Numbered from the stretch's first letter, positions 24,751 to 36,780 are shown. The stretch: 64,000 nt of DNA from Aphrophora alni (GCA_963513935.1 OY740777.1:11333092-11397091); one strand, 5' to 3'. A program made the numbers and translations. The notes: a model not told the origin generated them from the sequence alone.

Positions 24751-24966
24751 CACTTTAACCTAAATAATGGCAAAGAAAATTTAGTTTTAGTTTCTGTTAT
24801 GGGAACAAATATTGATGCCGACAGCCTTTTATTTATATTGTTGGGCTTTCTATTTATTTATTACAAATATAGATTACTGCGACAATATATGTTGACAAAG
24901 TATTTGTTATTATATAGATTTTAAAATAAAATACATAATTAGATTTTTGATTATTTATAATGATCT

Positions 24967-25097
<131 letters not shown>

Positions 25098-25229
25098 CAA
25101 ACTACGTTCGAAAACTTCACAATATGGTTCCTTGGGTCAATCTTTCCCATGAACATATGTCCTAAAAAGCTTAGTTTTTCACGATTCCGACTTTTAGTAT
25201 TTTTACAAAAAAACAACCAAAATTAAACA

Positions 25230-25625
25230 TTTTTATTAAATTATATATCGAGTCCAAATTTGATATGCATATTTTTTTATGAAACTTTTTGTACCAAAAA
25301 CCAGGATTTTGTTTTGTATGTTTTGAAAATGACGTCCGTTTAAAAATTAAACCATTAACTTTATAAAAAACATTTAAACGTACGCTATTTTGAAAACACG
25401 AAAAACCAAATTCTGGTTTTAATATATTGATAAAAAATTTGAACTCGATATCTAATTCATTTCCAAAAATATATCTTTTTTGTGAAAAACACAAAATGGC
25501 GGATAGAAGAAAAACTAAGCATTTTAGAACATATGTATAGACTATAGGAACTTTTTTACTTATTTTGAACCAAGAAACCATATCCAGAAGTTTTGTAACG
25601 TAGTATGGAAACATCCTGTATATAT
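25230..25625 (+). mobile_element. Family B repeat
   Basis: Contains the shared blocks AAAATGACGTCCGTTTAAA, an ACAAAATGGCGGATAGA segment and the terminal AACATCCTGTATATA at about 25610. A 164-codon minus-strand open frame overlaps it, but similar AT-rich frames occur in other copies and have no domain. Not a gene. Confidence 0.55.
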
Positions 25626-25689
25626 AATTATTTTTGAAATATACAATTTCAAGTATTCTAATCATAAAATTAAAAAAATCTTGATTTGG

Positions 25690-26160
25690 GAATTAAATTG
25701 GTCTACTGCCGAAACAATTGGACCGATTTTTATCATACGTTTAGGAGTTTGTTTTTACTTTCGATAATTAAAATTTGGGGTAACAGTCATTAGAGCAAAG
25801 TCAAATTTACCAATTTTGATCAAACAAAAACGTTTAATTTTAATGAATATACGTACAGTATGCAGGCATATTTTTGGTATATCTCTAGAGGGTTTTCACA
25901 ATTTTGTTTTCTAAATAAAAATGTGAGGGTAGATTGCCATAAAAAAAACACACACCCGTTCGATTTTGATTCAAGTGTATCCTTTAAGGACCAGAAAAAC
26001 GTATTGGTCGCCATTTCTCTAAAAATTCTGGTTCATTAGATAATGGTAAAAACATAACTTGGTAGTGAGGCTGTTATAAAATACTTAATTTCTGAAAATC
26101 AGCTCTACCGATTTCGTTCAAATTGTTGTTAAATATGAGGATTGCTTTTACTATTATTTA
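25690..26160 (+). repeat. Family C repeat, long copy
   Basis: Ordered blocks: CGATTTTGATTCAAGTGTA, TAAGGACCAGAAAAACGTAT, TTGGTCGCCATTTCTCTAAA, then TCAGCTCTACCGATTTCGTTC. The same order is seen at 36.9 and 57.3 kb. Non-coding; the family's mobile class is unknown. Confidence 0.6.
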
Positions 26161-26880
26161 AAATTACAAATTACAAAATAAATAAATAAAACATTGGGAA
26201 AAAAACCAAAATAAACCACCGGTATTGACGTGTTAATGAAACAAGCAAGGTTCATTTAGGCTCATATTTAAATATTTTTTTCATAGAAACCGTACTTGGT
26301 TCATTTTTACTTTTTGATTGTTACCAAACGGAAATTACTTTTTTGATGGAGATTAGTATTGCTTACATTTTGTGTGGATTTGGGAATGTTGTTAGTTTCG
26401 TGTGAGCTTTTATTGACATGTTTGTACAATGATTATGCTCACTTTAATTACGTGATTAATTTTAAAAAATATATAATATTTAGTAAGTGTGTATTAAACG
26501 TTCCTTTTCTTGTCTTTAAAAAATGTATTTAATAAAAAGTGTAATAAAATACATATAAAAAGTTAAAGGATTAAAAAAAAGTTCATTGAGATTGATTTTA
26601 CAACGATTTTCATCTGTAAAAACTTTTTTTTTTCACAGTTATACCACAAACTACACACAACAACTAGAATGTAATTCTTAGAAGGATCGCGCTAAGTCTG
26701 AGTGAGAGAAAGAATTGCAGCGAAGCGAATGAAAAAGCAAACACAATTCAAGCAACAGACATGTTACAAATAGAGCAAAGCATAGACCGGAAAAGAGAAA
26801 TTGTTGTTTTTATTTAAAACATAATGACCGACAAGCACAACATGAAAACATAACAAAACAAATCATTTCCAATTCCGTGA
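26161..26880. other. AT-rich noncoding stretch
   Basis: A short GC-richer part near 26685-26735 includes GCAGCGAAGCGAATG. No gene-like feature. Confidence 0.4.
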
Positions 26881-26882
26881 GC

Positions 26883-26900
26883 GGGGGGGGGGGGGGGGGG
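26883..26900 (+). repeat. Poly(G) tract (18 G)
   Basis: Eighteen consecutive G residues, the longest G run in the window; capable of G-quadruplex stacking in principle. Confidence 0.95.
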
Positions 26901-27539
26901 TGAAACTCTCTAGCAGTCTTATTACCATACTGAGTGTGTGTGTTCAAATTGAAAAACTTCAAACATGTTATGTTGGCTCAAAAATTTACCATACGTTCAT
27001 ATTTGAGAAAGTTATGTTCATTTTTAGTTAAGTGAGAAATCAAAAAAACAACACTTTTAAAATACGTTCTTATAAGTTTACTACGCCCTAAACTTAAAAA
27101 TTATATTGATTTAAATTGCGATTGATTTTTCATCAAAATATTTGTTCCAGGAAAATATTTATACACTATTTTTAACGTAAATTTCAATGAAATATTATGG
27201 TGACACCGATAAAATAGAGAAAATAAACAAAACAAAAACCTCCCCTCTCCAAAAAAGTCTTGTTGTATGCTTCTTTTATAATATAAACAATAGAAACAAA
27301 ATAGCTTCATCCCTCAATTTAAAGTCGTTAATAATTTAAATAAGAAAAAAAGAGGGACAAATTATTATTTTTTGAAAGTTACATTTTTTAGTAACTATTA
27401 GTTTGTTTTTAACAGGGCTATTGCAAATAATGTTACATTAAACTGATCACTCTAAAACTCTAAAAACCAAAATTTATTTTCTTTGAAACCAACTACGGTG
27501 ACCATAAGACAAGAATACGAGTTTATTGAATGTGTAATA

Positions 27540-27900
27540 TATTCCAGTGACCCCTCCACGGCCATCAGTGCACTATTTACTAATCTACACATTGTAACAA
27601 AAATATTGGCTTGAGACAACTGAAAGTAAAATGCTGGCAGAGTGGGTAGTAGAGTAGACGCATAGTAATACTAGTTGGGAGAGGGAAGTTTTCTCGCACT
27701 TCATTTCCCTCCTGGCATTCAAGTCACCTCAAAGGTGCCAACCAGCGATGGTTACGTTTTATATGAAATAAAAACCTCATTGCTGGCTATATTCTAGTTA
27801 CTGCTCCGCAGGAGTGGATTAAAATGGCTTAGTACTAGTATGGACTGGATGACGCCAGCTCTCTCGTTTAATTACATGTAAAATCCGGGAAACTTAAGAA
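27540..27900. other. GC-richer single-copy patch
   Basis: Near-balanced composition, no repeat-family match, no long open frame. Could be an old exon or regulatory island. Confidence 0.25.
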
Positions 27901-28628
27901 TATTTTCATCACACTTTATCGGAAATTGTTAAAACTAATGTAAATTTAAAATAAACAATGAATATGGTCGATTATATGTCTTTATTTACAATGATCAAAC
28001 TTTAAAAACGACAAGTCGCATATAATTGTCCAATAATTATAACTCATGTAATCTTTACGATTAGCATTTTTCGAACGCATATTGAATCCAAGATGGGGGC
28101 TGCAAAGCTTTAATTATCTTTGGTAATGTTTAGTCATAATCGGTTCATCATTTCAAGTGTTAAGTTCACAACATCAGCTACAAAACATATTTTTTCCTCT
28201 CAGGAGACACGTACAGACAGACATAGGACACAGTATGTAATATCGCCCTTGTCACGTTTCACCCTTGCATCAACCACGCAATATATCGCACCCCCTTCTG
28301 TACCCCCTCGCCATGAGTCTTCGTGTTTATTGCCATTTTTAGCCAATATGAAATATAGTTAGAACAAATGTCCGCTGTGGATGAACAAGAAAATATTAGA
28401 GTATTAGACCAGACGGAAGAAGAAGGAAGACTCCTGGCTTGGGAAACGTGAGCTTGGGACTTTATTTTATTAATAAAGAGTAAGCACTAGAATAAGGATA
28501 AAGTAGCGAACGGTTTGGCAGTCCAACCTTAAAATTATTAGTAAATATGGAGATCAACTTTTAGAATTGGAAGTAAAACTTCCAGTAAAACGGTTTAATA
28601 TTTTTAGCAGTGTAACATAACGCTGTTT

Positions 28629-28690
28629 CGTCACGAAATATCGCCACGTCACGAAATATCGTCACGACACGAAATACCGTCACGGTCGTT
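28629..28690. repeat. 18-bp tandem repeat, about 3 copies
   Basis: Units of GTCACGAAATATCG(C/T)CAC type follow each other three times, with scattered substitutions. Confidence 0.85.
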
Positions 28691-29173
28691 ACTCTTCGGT
28701 TCCAACTTAGGGTGACATCGGCCATCCCTATGGTTGACAGTTTACTCAAGTTTTTAACAAAAACATGTGTTTTTTAAGGAATATTCTATAGAAAATTTTT
28801 AACACTTCTTTTTTTCAAAATCGTAATAATGTCCGGAGTTAATCACTTCGGTATTTTATTCTCATTTAAGCAAATAAAATTAGACAATAAGCTGCGAGCT
28901 TTTTCATTAATATTTTGTTTATATAGTTATTACAACAAACTGCTCGTGTTCCCTTACATCCAAAGGTGTGAACATTTTCTCTCGTTTTACATGCTAAAGG
29001 AAGATACCAATGTCTAATCAATGAGTAAATTCAGAGGCCCTTGGCACCGTTTGTCTAAAAAAAATAATAAACCTAGTCTTTAACAGTGAAAATATCGACA
29101 CGGTATTTGACCAGTGTATCATTGAATTGCGAAGAGATAGGAAATCAACATTGATGTTGATTTGTAAATAATA

Positions 29174-30072
29174 CCCATCTACAATATAATGGACATCTAC
29201 TACAATATAATAGCCATCTTCAATATAATAGCTATCTACAAAATAATATCTAATAATAACCTACAATATAATACCCATCTACAATATAATAGCCATCTAC
29301 AATATATAACCAATCTACAATATAATAGCCATCTTCAATATAATAGCTATCTACAAAATAATAACCATCTACAATATAATAGCCATCTACAATATAATAG
29401 CTATCTACGATATAATAGCTATCTACAATATAATAGCCATCTACAATATAATAGCCATCTACAATATAATAGCCATCTAGAATATAATAACCATCTACAA
29501 TATAATAGCCATTTAAATATAATAGCTATCTACAATATAATAGCCATCTACAATATAATAGCTATCTACAATATAATAGCTATCTACAATATAATAACCA
29601 TCTACAATATAATAGCCATTTACAATATAATAGCTATCTACAATATAATAGGCATTTACAATATAATAGCCATCTACAATATAATAGCTATCTACAATAT
29701 AATAGCCATCTACAATATAATAACCATCTACAATGTAATAGCCATTTACAATATAATAGCCATTTACAATATAATAGCCATCTACAATATAATAGCTATC
29801 TACAATATAATAGCCATCTACAATATAATAGCTATCTACAATATAATAGCCATCTACAATATAATACCCATCTGCAATATAATAGCTATCTACAATATAA
29901 TAGCCATCTACAATATAATACCCATCTGCAATATAATAGGTATGTACAATATAATCTATATATTGTAGCCATCTACAATATCATAGCCATTTACAATATA
30001 ATAGTCATTTACAATATAATAGCCATCTACAATATAATAGCCATCTACAATACAATAGCTATCTACATTATA
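29174..30072. repeat. 18-bp minisatellite, about 50 copies
   Basis: Unit consensus CTACAATATAATAGCCAT, with GCTAT, ACCAT and CCCAT variants alternating. Because 18 is divisible by 3, stop-free frames appear automatically, giving a spurious 259-codon open frame of LQYNSH and then YNIIAI hexapeptides; a base loss near 29510 switches between them. Near the left end a 115-bp higher-order unit repeats (CATCTTCAATATAATAGC at 29215 and 29330). No coding evidence. Confidence 0.97.
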
Positions 30073-30357
30073 ACTTCTCAATAATTATTATCAGGGATCA
30101 AGCTTCCTGCCTGGGTTATTTATTTTGAATATAATCGAAAGGTTAAAATAACCATCTCCTATCTTATCACAATGCTACAATATTCTTATTATTATTAATA
30201 ATCCAGAATAAGGTACTCTAATTGTTGAGACTCCAAATCTGATTCTAAGTTATAGTTTAATTATCTGACTCTGAAATAATTACAAGTTTCTTAATACATG
30301 AAGTTTGCTCACCCTGTTTGCAATTATTCTTGTGGATGCTCTTCCGATGTTTCAATT

Positions 30358-30516
30358 CTCCCGGGAGGCTCTTACTCGCCAAGTCCGTCTGGCTATCTTC
30401 AAAAATTATTCTCCCAGAAAGCTCTTACTCGCCAAATCCGTCTGGCTAGCTTCAAGAATTATTCTCCTAGGAAGTTCTTACTCGCCATGTCCGTCTGGCT
30501 ATCTTCAAGAATTCCT
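30358..30516. repeat. 53-bp tandem repeat, 3 copies
   Basis: Units start at 30358, 30411 and 30464 and share CTTACTCGCCA, TCCGTCTGGCTA and CTTCAA.AATT. They differ by about 10%. GC-rich for this region. Overlapping open frames of 79 and 113 codons are products of the repeat. Not a CRISPR: there are no distinct spacers. Confidence 0.95.
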
Positions 30517-31009
30517 GCAGCACCTTCCTTTGATTAATCTTTGTCCACTAACCACGTTTCCTCCCAGCAGAGGGGTTATATATCATTATAGCATCAATAA
30601 CGTCTTCATACGTAAGCAAGGCAGTTTTCCAAGTTTGTCACAATAATTATTGTCATTTCGACTTCTTAAAGAGAACTTCCAACTAAAACTATCATAATTC
30701 CTAACATAACCAAAACAAATTGTAAAGTGCTAAGGTGAAAAAAAAACTTATGCATAATGTTGAAAAAAACATTGCAAAGGAAATAAGAACATAAATGTAA
30801 GAAAGGTATATCTCTGTAAAGAGAAAATAAAAATTCAGAAAATTGACTGATATCGAACGATGTAGATTGTGTAGAGAGCGAACGAAAGCTGAACACTTCA
30901 ATACTGGAGCGGATGTTTCGAGTACGCCGCAATATGTATCGATGGATATTGACTTGGAATGTGATAACGTTAAAACATTACTTACGGATAAATGTTACTA
31001 TCGCAGTTA

Positions 31010-31197
31010 ATATAGTTAATTACCTTAGAGGTTGTCCTCAGTCCGTATATTGGTTTTAGCTACAGCGCTGTTTCGCCGAACACTGTCGGCTTCATCAGGC
31101 CCGCACTAACACATAGACACGTAACACAAAACACTCTAAGGTAATTAACTATATTATATATTAAACAGTCCAAGGCAACACATTATACTTTATAAAA
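31010..31197 (-). mobile_element. Small retroelement insertion with hammerhead-like motif and target duplication
   Basis: The segment is flanked by perfect 11-bp direct repeats TATCGCAGTTA (30999-31009 and 31198-31208), a credible target-site duplication. Inside, a perfect 21-bp inverted pair (31010-31030 and 31134-31154) encloses a hammerhead-like motif on the minus strand. There is no ORF, so it must be non-autonomous. The long, odd-length duplication and the inverted terminal fragment resemble insertions of Penelope-like elements; DNA transposons usually make shorter, fixed-length duplications. Class assignment is inference. Confidence 0.65.
31053..31103 (-). ncRNA. Hammerhead-ribozyme-like motif (best canonical core)
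   Basis: Minus strand: CTGATGA (31092-31098), one extra A, a 5-bp stem GCCGA/TCGGC with a 6-nt loop, then GAAAC. The palindromic ACAGCGCTGT follows, ending in a GTA triplet where cleavage would be expected. Helix I is weak (GC plus a wobble). Core residues C-U-G-A-N-G-A and G-A-A match the family consensus. The extra base between core and helix II is not canonical. Activity is unknown. Confidence 0.55.
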
Positions 31198-31208
31198 TAT
31201 CGCAGTTA

Positions 31209-32050
31209 GTTTTAAATAATACGAATAGAGTAAACAATGAGTCCATTACGAATCAGCGTTTCCAAAATTTAAAGCAAATTAGTTTAATAAACTGAATATT
31301 GAAATTAAGATACCAAATCTATACTTCTCCTATCATCGTTCTATGATAAATCAAATTATAGTTCACTCACAACCAAGACTTATTCATTTACAATTTAAAC
31401 ACAAATAACTATTCATAGTTTAAACTATCTCTGTTGTCTATACAAAACCGAATCATTAACTTTTCATTTAACTCCCAAACATTCTTTATAAAATCTGAGT
31501 TTATATTTTATAATTGTTTAATAATTCAAGTATGTAAACGTACACAAGTTGGCTTGTAAGTTTCTCTTGAATACAAGTGAGTTCTAATTGAACGATCAAA
31601 AGTTGCTTCAAGATATGGCGGAGTCGTTAATAATTGGAACCTGTGAGCAGGTCTGCTGAGACTTTGTTGATGATCCATCTTGCGCAATAAACGTGTGCAG
31701 ATTATATTTGCGAATAACTTGAATATGATACGGATTAATTCGATGGTAAATTAAAGTTACGTTGGTACTTTTATTTTGTTCGTTGAGAAAACTGTTTTCA
31801 TTTTGAAAAGTTTTAGTGAAACAAAGTAATTTAAGAAATCAGAATTTTTAAAATTGTTTCGTTAATAATTGACAATTTTCTGTTAACTCTGACATTTTAG
31901 TCGTGAAGTGGTATTTCCTCTAACGTTATAGAGCCTCTACCGCTTAAGCAGAGAACAGTAATTAAAATATCTGTCTGAAAACAATAACAGACATCCTATA
32001 TTCTGAATTTTCAGCTCTAAATATTCGAAATGTATTGGGTTTACTCCTGG
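31209..32050. other. AT-rich noncoding stretch
   Basis: No ORF, repeat-family member or RNA gene recognised. Confidence 0.5.
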
Positions 32051-32054
32051 TTGT

Positions 32055-32260
32055 TTAAAGGCGACAAACCCGTCGGTCATCGCGGGAAAAATAAAGAAAA
32101 GAACACAAGTCCTACGAATACTTTACTAGCGTCGAGGAAGTTGGGGAACATGAGTGTGTCAAAAGATACTTCATAGGAAAATTGTGAAAAATTCATTCAC
32201 GTCATGTGAAAAAACATGTAAATCCAGCTAGGTTTTTTCGGGATTGCTATGCTCGTACGC
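32055..32260 (+). repeat. Family A dispersed repeat, copy 3
   Basis: TTTAAAGGCGACAAACCC, then CGAATACTTTACTAGCGTC, AAAAGATACTTCATAGGAAA, and ATGTAAATCCAGCTAGG with TTTTCGGGATTGC. The central GAACAAGAGTTG is eroded, but the block order is intact. Confidence 0.7.
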
Positions 32261-32421
32261 ACCACGGTGAACGCATTTTGTAATTGTTTAAATTCAAAAT
32301 ATCAAAAGCAAAATATGTAGGCTATGCTGCAACACAAATACTCTACGAAAATTAAAAAAATAATGTTAAAAGGTAGGTTATTTTAACTTGAAAATCTCAC
32401 AATTCGTTTTTTATGCAGTTA

Positions 32422-32544
32422 TAACAGAAATAAGTAAGATTTCCCAAGTAAAGTGTTGGGAATAATTGTGTTTTATTCATAATTGCAATGTATTTTCAAA
32501 ATCAAATCACACACAACATTAAAACATCTTACTTATTTCTGTTA
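32422..32544. repeat. 19-bp perfect inverted repeat
   Basis: TAACAGAAATAAGTAAGAT (32422-32440) and its exact complement (32526-32544) enclose 85 bp that includes TTGTGTTTTATTC, the same tail found after hammerhead-like copies. It may be a truncated, inverted pair of element ends. Confidence 0.7.
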
Positions 32545-32940
32545 CTACTTATCTTAGATCAATAAACCAGGTACCAAAATGCTTGTATTAAAAGGGGCTA
32601 TTTTTTATGTATCTTGCATTTTTTTTGTAACATCACCCGTTTTAAAGTTATTAGGATTTGAACATTTTAAATGACCGCCATTTTGTTTCTGTAAATGATA
32701 TTATTTTGAAACTTTTATCTAAGATGCACACTAATAAGGTCATTAAAAGTAAAAATTTCAACTTGATACCTCCTACCATTTTTAAGATAGAAATTTATTT
32801 CTAAAAAACACATACAGACAGACAGACGATAAACGAAACGAGATAGGACATATTATGTTTATATTAACTTTTTTCATTATTTTTACTAGTAGAATGAGCT
32901 GTATAAGTGTGGGGATAACTTCGTGAATCACCCTGTATAA
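32545..32940 (+). mobile_element. Family B repeat
   Basis: Contains AAATGACCGCCATTTTGTTTC and ends in AATCACCCTGTATAAATG at 32930. It lies between the inverted repeat and a GA run. Non-coding. Confidence 0.5.
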
Positions 32941-32945
32941 ATGGG

Positions 32946-32968
32946 GGGAGAGAGAGAGAGAGAGAGAT
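32946..32968. repeat. (GA)n microsatellite
   Basis: About 11 GA units directly after the end of a family B copy. Confidence 0.9.
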
Positions 32969-32984
32969 TTTCCTTTTCTGTTTA

Positions 32985-33195
32985 AAGGCGAAACCCCCTT
33001 AAAATCATCACCGCCTTATAAAAAAAAAGAAAAGACATCAAATAAAAACTCTTAGTGCTTGAATACTCTAATAGCCTCAGAATCTGAAGAGAAACAGAGT
33101 ATAATAGGAAAGACCTGATTGGAAATATGAGTGGATCTAACGGAAGACTACATTAAAAAATGTGTAGATCCAGCTAGTGTGCTCGGGATAGTCTC
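32985..33195 (+). repeat. Family A dispersed repeat, copy 4
   Basis: Full block order: TTTAAAGGCGAAACCC, GAATACTCTAATAGCC, CAGAATCTGAAGAGAA, GGATCTAACGGAAGACTACA, TGTAGATCCAGCTAG, CTCGGGATAG. One of the best-preserved copies, 0.9 kb from copy 3 in the same orientation. Confidence 0.75.
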
Positions 33196-33589
33196 ATTCT
33201 TACAGACTATAAATGAGTCCTTGAAAGTAAGTGTACAGATTGGATTTTCGACTGACGATGCATTTTGTTTGATACAAATATACTAGTTCTAATACAATTG
33301 GTAAATCTGTTATGTTATTAATATTAAAAACTATAAAATGTAATAATAATATTTATAATATTCAATATAATATTCTTAAAAATAACTTATTTTATAAATG
33401 ATTTAACCTCTTGATTTACATATAAAAATATTTATAAATATTTAACTATCAATAAATTGTACTTAGTTATATAAAAAAAATATATAAACTAATAATATTA
33501 ATTTTATTGATAACAATCTCTCGTTAAACTTTACCAGCCCAACATACACATCTCTAAATTCGAAACAACGTTTAAAATACATGAATTGA

Positions 33590-33900
33590 AAATAGTGGGA
33601 TGACATTTGGTTTGCGGCTATGTCAGAGGCCCCCCCCACATACAAATATCAATAACATATCATAGCGGGCAATGCAAAACAAAAAAAAAAAACAAACAAA
33701 AGTGAAGGATATATTATAACATACCGACCCATATGTTCTCCCCCGAGACCCCGCTGTTGTTTTACAATTAAACCACGTCCTACGTTGACAAACAGTTCTA
33801 CCCCCTCACCCCCACCACCTCACCTCCATCCCCTCTGTACAAATTACAGCCTGGAAACTCATTTAAAACTGGATCAGACGGGCATAACAGCGGGATAGAA
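33590..33900. other. Pyrimidine-rich single-copy patch
   Basis: C-rich on the plus strand (CCCCCTCACCCCCACCACCT near 33812). No open frame of note. Confidence 0.3.
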
Positions 33901-34014
33901 AGAATCGAAATACTTTGTTTTTCAGTCGTTGTTCTTATGTATTTAAAACATGTTTATCGAAACGCGTCAATTAAAATGAAATTTCATTTGTTCAATACTT
34001 TACTAGTTTTATTA

Positions 34015-34712
34015 TACAGAGTGTCCCAAAAGTACCGGTACAGCAGTTTCTCTATTTATATTAAAAACGAATACATTTTTTTTTTTTAAATCGTTTTTGA
34101 GAAACTTCCTAGAAAATAAACAGGATGAAATTTTACGTACACCTATTGAAAAAATCTGTTCTGGAGGAGAATTATAAAATGTTACCGGGTTACAACATCA
34201 TAATGATAAATGCAAAATAAAACTATTTATTACTTCAGTTTGACAGGACTTTAATTAAAAAGATATAAATTAAATTAAAGAACATTTATGAACCTTTGAG
34301 TCCAAGGTTTTTTGACTTAAACACTCTACACTCTAGGATAAAAAAAAACCATTAATCACTATCATTAATTTTCTTTAGATGAGAGATAAAATATAATTTT
34401 TGAAATATCTGGAAACCCATTTATTTTACAATTTACTTCACTCTTCCAATGCTTAACAAAAAAAAATCAATATTATAAAATCCAGCACATTTATTGAACG
34501 CCATTTTGAAACTGTTTATTGAAAAACATTTAATATTTTGTGATATGTTAGAAAGTAACAGTAAAAAACGTTGTGTAAAATTTGTTATTGATATGTAAAT
34601 TAATTCTGGAGTTACATCTTATTTTTTTTAATGTAATTAAAAAATTCACGTTTTTAGGTTTTTTTTTCAGAATGATTTCTCAAAATTTGAGACTTGGAAC
34701 ACCCTGTACTTT
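34015..34712. mobile_element. Family B element with matching ends, about 0.7 kb
   Basis: Left end TACAGAGTGTCCCAAAA and right end TTGGAACACCCTGTA are near-complementary and each is bordered by TA, as expected for a TA-duplicating (mariner-like) element. An internal AACGCCATTTTGAAACTG block is the family signature. No transposase is present. Interior arms are diverged. Confidence 0.55.
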
Positions 34713-34919
34713 CATTGCAGCCTGTCCGCATTACCACATGATCGAAATTAATATATTTATTACTTCAATACTAAATCCATCTCTAAATTACCACTTTATA
34801 CTAAAACATTAATAACTTTCTTTTTTTATTGACACTAGTAATTAAGTTCATAACCGTTTTTAAACTGTATATAATTCAGAATTAATGTTTAAGCGATGAT
34901 AAATGATGCAATTTTAAAG

Positions 34920-35211
34920 CTTTCTTGGCGCAGAAGAACGGTTGTGCGACATATTTCTTGAAATAAAGCAAGTAAAATGCAAAGGAGTGCTGGTCGGTGA
35001 TGTATTGTGCCATAGATCATTGGGAGAGCTCCTTGGAGGCTGTGGGAAATTATGTTATTTGTTAAGAAAAGAGAAGAAGAAGAAGAAGAAAGCGACTGGT
35101 AGCAAGTGCCTCCATTACGTGACGTTCATGCTTAACATGGTGTTCTATTGTTTGTACTCAATATTACAAATTTACAAAGGTAGCTTAAAAATTATACAAT
35201 GTTCAGTTTGA
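34920..35211 (+). other. GC-richer patch with an 89-codon open frame
   Basis: The frame at 34942-35211 contains KCKGVLVGDVLCHRSLGELL followed by a lysine run from (GAA)n. Codon composition is less AT-biased than its surroundings, so it may be a decayed transposon or gene exon. I do not recognise it. Confidence 0.2.
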
Positions 35212-35384
35212 GATATTTATATTTTAAATTAAATACAAGTTTCAAAAATAGATATAAACATTTTTTAGCTGTCAATAGCTAAAGACGTCCCGAATAGTTT
35301 TTTTTAGGTTATGAAACTTGAATATTAGTAAGCAAATCATTTTAAGAACATATTATTTTCCTCCTTAAATACAATAACACAAAA

Positions 35385-35412
35385 GTTTCGCTTCAACTAC
35401 TGTCATCTTCAG
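35385..35412 (-). ncRNA. Hammerhead-like motif (decayed stem)
   Basis: Minus strand: GGTACCTGAAGA, one extra T, a 15-nt segment with little pairing, then GAAACTTTTGTGTTATT. Core and tail match the family; helix II is eroded. Confidence 0.35.
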
Positions 35413-36034
35413 GTACCTTAAAATATTTCTAATTAATTGTTATTAATATAAATCAAATACAAATAAATGTTGCAGAAACATACCACAAACCGTTCACAAA
35501 GTAGGCCTACTAATCGAAAAAAAAATTCATTGATAAACTTTCACTCAGATTTAAATCATTAGGCCTACACTTAGCCGATTAAAAAAAAAAAAAAAAACAG
35601 CCATTTTTGTTTTAAGAGATACCGTTTTATTTTTATATTTTAGGGCTACATTTTGGAAAAAAAAATTTTGAAATAATTTTTTTGTTTTGTTTTACGGTAT
35701 TGTAAAAAAATATTCCCATTTTTTGGGACGGAGGGGTCCAAACATTTGCATTTAATATAGAAAGTATTTTTAACGGAAAATTTAAAAAGTCTGTTATAAA
35801 TTTAGTTCTTTGTGGGAAATTAGATTTAATAACAAAAATGACTGAATTTTTCCAATTGACAAATCTACCATATTCAGTGAATGTAGAAAAACAAAATCTA
35901 TACAAAATATTATCCTGGAAGGGGAAATATATTTACCTTCACGAAAATGATTTTAATTATTTTTTTAAGGCAAAAACTTTCTGTCATCATTATAAAGAAA
36001 AAAATCAAAAGAAAATATAAATAATAAAATAAAG

Positions 36035-36200
36035 ACCACTAGCCATCGAATACTTTATCTAATAGCTTCAGTATCGGAAGAGAACAAGAGTTGATTAAGT
36101 AAAATCTAATAGCAAAGATGAGAGAGAGGAATCTAACCCTCGACTACATGACAAAGGTGTAGATCCTGCTGGATTTTTCGGGATTGCCAAACCAAAACTT
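36035..36200 (+). repeat. Family A dispersed repeat, copy 5
   Basis: CGAATACTTTATCTAATAGC, CAGTATCGGAAGAGAAC, AAGAGTTGATTAAG, GACTACATGACAAAGGTGTA, GATCCTGCTGG and TTTTTCGGGATTGCCAAA. Clear full-length copy. Confidence 0.75.
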
Positions 36201-36780
36201 ACAAACCTAAAGGTAGATGAACTTTAAAAAAAAAATCAGATTTTAACCTTGAATTCTCATTGTTAACTCAATATAATTATTTCACCTTGGCATCCACTAT
36301 CCACCCCAAAGACCTAAGGGGATGAATAGACCAAAACCAGAACAAGAGATAATTATAAAAACCATGACCATTCCCGGAATACAAAACCCGCAAATTGTCG
36401 TCCACAATGGATATCTAGGATGTACAGTTAGAAAAGAAAAAAAAAGGTTCTATTGTAAAAAGAAACCATCTTTAAAAGTTTAAAAAAATGTTTTTGTTGA
36501 GAATAAGAAGTCAGTTAAGGTCGAAGTGCAGTGATTCTTCTTTTTTAGTTGGAACTAATTAAGCTTGACCTAACCTACTTTAACAATTTTAGTTCTTACA
36601 AATATAGAGTTTTTACAAAACAATTTTATTCGTTGAGCCAAACTAATATTTCCAATCATGTATTTTTCAACCAATTATTTCTATTTCTTTTTATGTCCAC
36701 ACATATACGTGAAAGTTATAGTTGGATTAATTGATGTCTAATGATTTCAAAAAAGTGATTTTTGGATTGTTGACCGTCTG
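36201..36780. other. AT-rich noncoding stretch
   Basis: A 61-codon open frame has no domain. Nothing else recognised. Confidence 0.45.

Noticed and set aside
25171..25665. 164-codon minus-strand open frame
   Set aside because: It lies in a family B repeat, has AT-biased composition and shows no domain. Similar short frames occur in other copies by shared ancestry.
29189..29968. 259-codon open frame, the longest in the window
   Set aside because: It is a read-through of an 18-bp tandem repeat, whose unit length is divisible by three and lacks stops. Its hexapeptide content switches with a one-frame change mid-array.
30358..30516. CRISPR-like array
   Set aside because: Three contiguous 53-bp units without distinct spacers, in a eukaryotic context.
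34942..35211. 89-codon frame as a LINE endonuclease exon
   Set aside because: The LVGDVLCHRS stretch resembles nothing specific enough, and no catalytic motif is visible.
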